Source: Bacteroidales bacterium UBA5833 (GTDB taxonomy: Bacteria; Bacteroidota; Bacteroidia; Bacteroidales; Lentimicrobiaceae). From it: a DNA stretch of 9,682 nucleotides. Below are positions 8,201-9,682 of this stretch, piece by piece. The stretch spans positions 9,105 through 18,786 of the forward strand of contig DJGZ01000059.1 in NCBI GenBank assembly GCA_002433025.1. Reading direction: 5' to 3'. Every line of letters begins with the position of its first letter. Position 1 is the stretch's first letter. The notes under the pieces were generated by a model. That model was not told the origin of the DNA. It did not search any database and saw nothing but the letters and a program-made list of their open reading frames with translations. The position numbers and the translations under genes are program-made.

Positions 8201-8359
8201 CCCCACGTATGAAGTGCTGATGCTGACAATGGGCGGGTCAACGCTGGGATATTCCCTTACACCCACCGAATAAAGGCCTATAAACCCGAACAGCACGATC
8301 ACGATGGACATGACCGTGGCCAGAACCGGCCTGCGGATGCTCATGGATGAAAGGCTCAT
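5252..8359 (-). CDS. RND multidrug efflux transporter, AcrB-like inner-membrane permease
   Basis: A 1035-residue proton-driven transporter of the resistance-nodulation-division superfamily, HAE-1 (AcrB/MexB) type, which works as a trimer in the inner membrane and passes substrates to the adaptor and outer-membrane channel. The N-terminus SIRRPVLATVMSIVIVLFGF is transmembrane segment 1. Large periplasmic loops fill about 30-335 and 550-845, and helix bundles lie at about 335-540 and 850-1005. The proton relay is intact: D400-D401 in GLVVDDAIVVLENIY match AcrB D407-D408, and K918 in GLVTKNGILIVEF matches K940. The two halves repeat (PLALAG and PISLVG stretches), as in the family. A run of six glycines (653-658) precedes LPVQYVIQ at a porter subdomain border. 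The start codon overlaps the adaptor stop in an ATGA, and the end overlaps the TolC-type gene. Drug range is not predictable; a heavy-metal (CusA-type) role is unlikely because the sequence follows HAE-1 motifs. Confidence 0.96.
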   Translation of the reverse strand: MSLSSMSIRRPVLATVMSIVIVLFGFIGLYSVGVREYPSVDPPIVSISTSYVGANAEVIESQITEPLEESVNGIAGIRTLTSTSRDGRSNIRVEFDLEVDLETAANDVRDKVSAAMRNLPPDADPPVVTKADADASPIIFVNIKSEQRSLLELNEIAERTFKERLQTIPGVSQIQIWGSRRYSMRLWMDPAKLTAFGLTPIDVRNALQRENVELPSGRIEGRNIELTVRTMGRLETPEDFNSLILKQEGDNIVRFRDVGFAELWPENDRSILRRDGVPMVGNVIIPQPGSNHIDIADEFYRRLEQIKKDLPEDITVGIGFDTTEFIRESIKEVEQSIYLAFVLVVFIIFLFLRDWRTTIIPVIVIPISLVGSFFIMYMAGFSINVLTLLGVVLAIGLVVDDAIVVLENIYAKIEKGMPPMQAGIQGSAEIFFAVIATTIALATVFLPVIFLEGITGRLFREFGIVLAGSVIISSFVALTLTPMLATRILKRREKHNYIYNVTEPFFVRLNKAYSNSLNWFLRHKWLAWAISAGAVVMILGLGSLLQSELAPVEDRSGLRLVASAPEGITFEYMDAYMQEVSKMVQEKVPEARAIISITSPGWSGGTNSGFVRIRLENPDNRKRSQQEIAAVLSAEARKYSAARAYVAQDQSIGGGGGGLPVQYVIQAPNLDKLKKILPEFMAEVQRSDKFDYADLNLRFNKPEVRVNINREKARIAGVSVFDIAQTLQLGLSGQRFGYFIMDGRQYQVIGLMERPYRSQPLDLRALTVRNSQGQMLQLDNFVTLTEDINPPQLFRYNRFVSATVSANPAKGLTIGDGIVEMDRIAAKVLDDTYSTSLSGASKDFAESSSSLVFAFVLALVLIYLVLSAQFESFRDPFIIMFTVPLALAGAVLTLWYFGLTLNIFSQIGVIMLIGLVTKNGILIVEFANQRKAGGLPRMQAISEAAVSRFRPILMTSLSTILGAVPIALALGAGSASRVSMGTAIIGGLAFSTLLTLYVVPAMYVYISGLTRTVSNVADLQETTGNPTEKDESDAI

Positions 8360-9441
8360 GGAGTCTGTATTGTAAGATTATCAATACTTACCGGCAATCC
8401 GTCGCGCACCTGCAGAATTCCGGTGGTGATGATGGTATCGCCGGCTTTCAGGCCATCAGCAATCTGCACTGCTTCGTTGGTGCGTATCCCTATTGAAATA
8501 TTGCGGGATTCAGCCTTTCCGTTGCGATAAACGAAAACTTTAAATCCGCCCAGTTCCGGGACTATGGCCTGTGCCGGAACGGTGATGGCTTCACTCAGGT
8601 GATTCAGCTTAAACTCAACCCGGGCATAAGCGCCGGGATTTAACTCGCCCCGGGTATTGGGATAAGTTGCCCTCACCGTCAGCGCCCGGGTTACGGGATC
8701 AATCTTCGGCTCAGTGGCATACACTACCGCTTCAAGCTGCCTGTCGATGCTTTCAACCCTGAACTTAACCTTTGCCCCTTTATTTACCGAACCCGAGAAA
8801 CGCTCAGGAACCGTAAATTCCAGCTTTACCGGAATGGTGCGTGCAAGATTGGCAATCCGCTGTCCGGGGGTTACATAAGCCCCTTCGCTGACATGCCGCA
8901 GACCGATGGTGCCGTCGAAAGGAGCAACAACGCGTGTTTTCTGCAACTGGGCTTCAATCAGGGCGGCTTCTGCCTGTACGGTATTCAGCTCGGTGAGCGC
9001 CCGGTCGTAAACCTCCTGGCTGACAGCTTCTTTCGCCAGCAATGACTTCTGGCGGGCCTCCCGTTCCTCTGCCAGCCTCAGGGTATAATTGTTTTTGCGC
9101 TGCTGTGCCAGCAGTTCGGCATCATTGATGGTAACCAGCAGATCCCCCTTCTTCACGGAAGTACCCTCTGTAAAACGGATAGAAGTAATCCTGCCTGAAA
9201 CTTCAGCACTCAGTTCAACCTGTTCGTCAGCCAGGATGGTGCCGGTGGCATATATCAGATCGGACAAGCCGCCCGGGGTCAATACCACCACATTTACCCG
9301 GAGCGCTTCCGGACCCGACTCCGCTTTGGCTGCCTTATTAGTATCGCTACGCTCAAACCAGCCGGCCTTACGGCCGACAATAAATATCAACACAGCCAAC
9401 ACCAAAATAATTGAGAAAATGCGCTTCAGCAACTTCGGCAT
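8356..9441 (-). CDS. RND efflux periplasmic adaptor (membrane fusion protein)
   Basis: A 361-residue adaptor bridging the inner-membrane transporter and the outer-membrane channel. An N-terminal hydrophobic anchor (about 8-23) follows MPKLLKR; there is no lipobox cysteine, so it is anchored by a helix and not by lipid. The split lipoyl domain is visible as VELSAEVSGRITSIRFTEG to KKGDLLVTI (75-105) and VVAPFDGTIGLRHVSEGAYV to LA (171-200). Between them is a short helical hairpin (about 106-167). A beta-barrel domain (about 203-280, including DPVTRALTVRATYPN and LNPGAYARVEF) and a membrane-proximal domain (about 283-361) follow. This is the order of AcrA/MexA/MdtA-type adaptors. It is the first gene of the operon; its stop codon shares ATGA with the transporter start. 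No Shine-Dalgarno sequence precedes the ATG. Confidence 0.95.
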   Translation of the reverse strand: MPKLLKRIFSIILVLAVLIFIVGRKAGWFERSDTNKAAKAESGPEALRVNVVVLTPGGLSDLIYATGTILADEQVELSAEVSGRITSIRFTEGTSVKKGDLLVTINDAELLAQQRKNNYTLRLAEEREARQKSLLAKEAVSQEVYDRALTELNTVQAEAALIEAQLQKTRVVAPFDGTIGLRHVSEGAYVTPGQRIANLARTIPVKLEFTVPERFSGSVNKGAKVKFRVESIDRQLEAVVYATEPKIDPVTRALTVRATYPNTRGELNPGAYARVEFKLNHLSEAITVPAQAIVPELGGFKVFVYRNGKAESRNISIGIRTNEAVQIADGLKAGDTIITTGILQVRDGLPVSIDNLTIQTP

Positions 9442-9515
9442 ACAGAGAGGGTTCAGTTAAGGTAAATATTATTCAGGAGTGCAGCAGTATCCTTTTCGCT
9501 ATTGAAAACGAGTTA

Positions 9516-9523
9516 CAAAAGTA
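9516..9523 (-). promoter_or_regulatory. Candidate efflux operon promoter, -7 element TACTTTTG
   Basis: The minus strand reads TACTTTTG, an exact match to the Bacteroidota -7 consensus TAnnTTTG, 74 bases upstream of the adaptor start codon. The -33 region is T-rich (AAGTTTTTTC about 20 bases upstream) but has no exact TTTG, so the promoter may be weak or activator-dependent. The predicted leader is about 65-70 bases. Position, strand and element match support the call; there is no direct evidence of transcription start. Confidence 0.5.
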
Positions 9524-9573
9524 TAATAAATCAGCAGAAAAAACTTCCGGGCCGCTTCACATTAAGAGATTAT

Positions 9574-9590
9574 TAACACTTACTGTGTTA
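9574..9590. promoter_or_regulatory. Operator-like inverted repeat upstream of the efflux promoter
   Basis: TAACAC and GTGTTA form perfect 6-base arms around a 5-base spacer, centred about 62 bases upstream of the -7 element of the efflux promoter. Size and symmetry suit a dimeric regulator, and upstream placement would suit an activator better than a repressor. No cognate regulator gene is in the window and the A/T-rich surroundings make chance possible. Confidence 0.3.
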
Positions 9591-9606
9591 TTCATTAATT
9601 GAAGCG

Positions 9607-9651
9607 CTGGTTTTTTGCCATTCCCGATTGCCATCAGGAGGCAAAAACCAG
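9607..9651. repeat. Long inverted repeat (hairpin) near the window edge
   Basis: CTGGTTTTTTGCC (9607-9619) is the reverse complement of GGCAAAAACCAG (9640-9651) apart from one extra T, giving a 12-base-pair stem with one bulge and a 20-base loop. The loop contains a second copy of TTGCCAT (9628-9634, also at 9615-9621), so a short alternative hairpin TTGCC/GGCAA (9628-9632 with 9640-9644) competes with the long one. Neither strand has a T-tract after the stem, so this is not a standard terminator. It may be the 3' end structure of a gene beyond the edge or a dispersed repeat. Confidence 0.5.
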
Positions 9652-9682
9652 ATATTAACCTCTAACCTGGAAAGAATTACGT

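Noticed and set aside
9411..9602. A 63-codon plus-strand frame upstream of the adaptor gene
   Set aside because: It overlaps the adaptor start and the predicted promoter, has no motif and starts antisense to the adaptor signal anchor.
1..9682. tRNA or rRNA genes
   Set aside because: No cloverleaf-like stems with T-loop GTTCGAATC-type sequence and no rRNA-like conserved stretches were seen in the non-coding gaps, which are all short.

Overview
The window looks like chromosomal DNA of a member of the Bacteroidota, probably Bacteroidales-like. The primary sigma factor is the short type without region 1.1 that this phylum uses. The best promoter candidates carry the phylum's -7 element TAnnTTTG, and Shine-Dalgarno sequences are mostly absent. 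The placement is an inference from protein sequence and promoter style; genus cannot be read from this window. No undescribed system was found: the six genes belong to well-known families, are intact, and lie on the minus strand.

Reading in the direction of transcription (from high to low coordinates), the window starts with about 240 bases without a convincing gene (9442-9682). This stretch holds a long inverted repeat, a short operator-like inverted repeat and a likely promoter. A tripartite drug-efflux operon follows: a periplasmic adaptor (9441-8356), an RND inner-membrane transporter (8359-5252) and a TolC-type outer-membrane channel (5271-3940). The three reading frames overlap by 4 and about 20 bases, so they are probably one translationally coupled unit. 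No regulator of the pump is in the window.

Downstream comes a block of core gene-expression genes: rpsO (ribosomal protein S15, 3802-3533), pnp (polynucleotide phosphorylase, 3355-1223) and rpoD (primary sigma factor, 1164-301). rpsO has its own promoter and ends at an intrinsic terminator. pnp has a promoter candidate after that terminator. rpoD follows pnp by 58 bases and is probably co-transcribed with it, ending at a strong terminator hairpin at 267-293. These genes link translation, RNA decay and transcription initiation.

The last 260 bases (1-256) contain no gene. They hold a cluster of at least four related GC-rich palindromes built around GGCTAAAGCC-type cores, resembling REP/BIME-type dispersed repeats.
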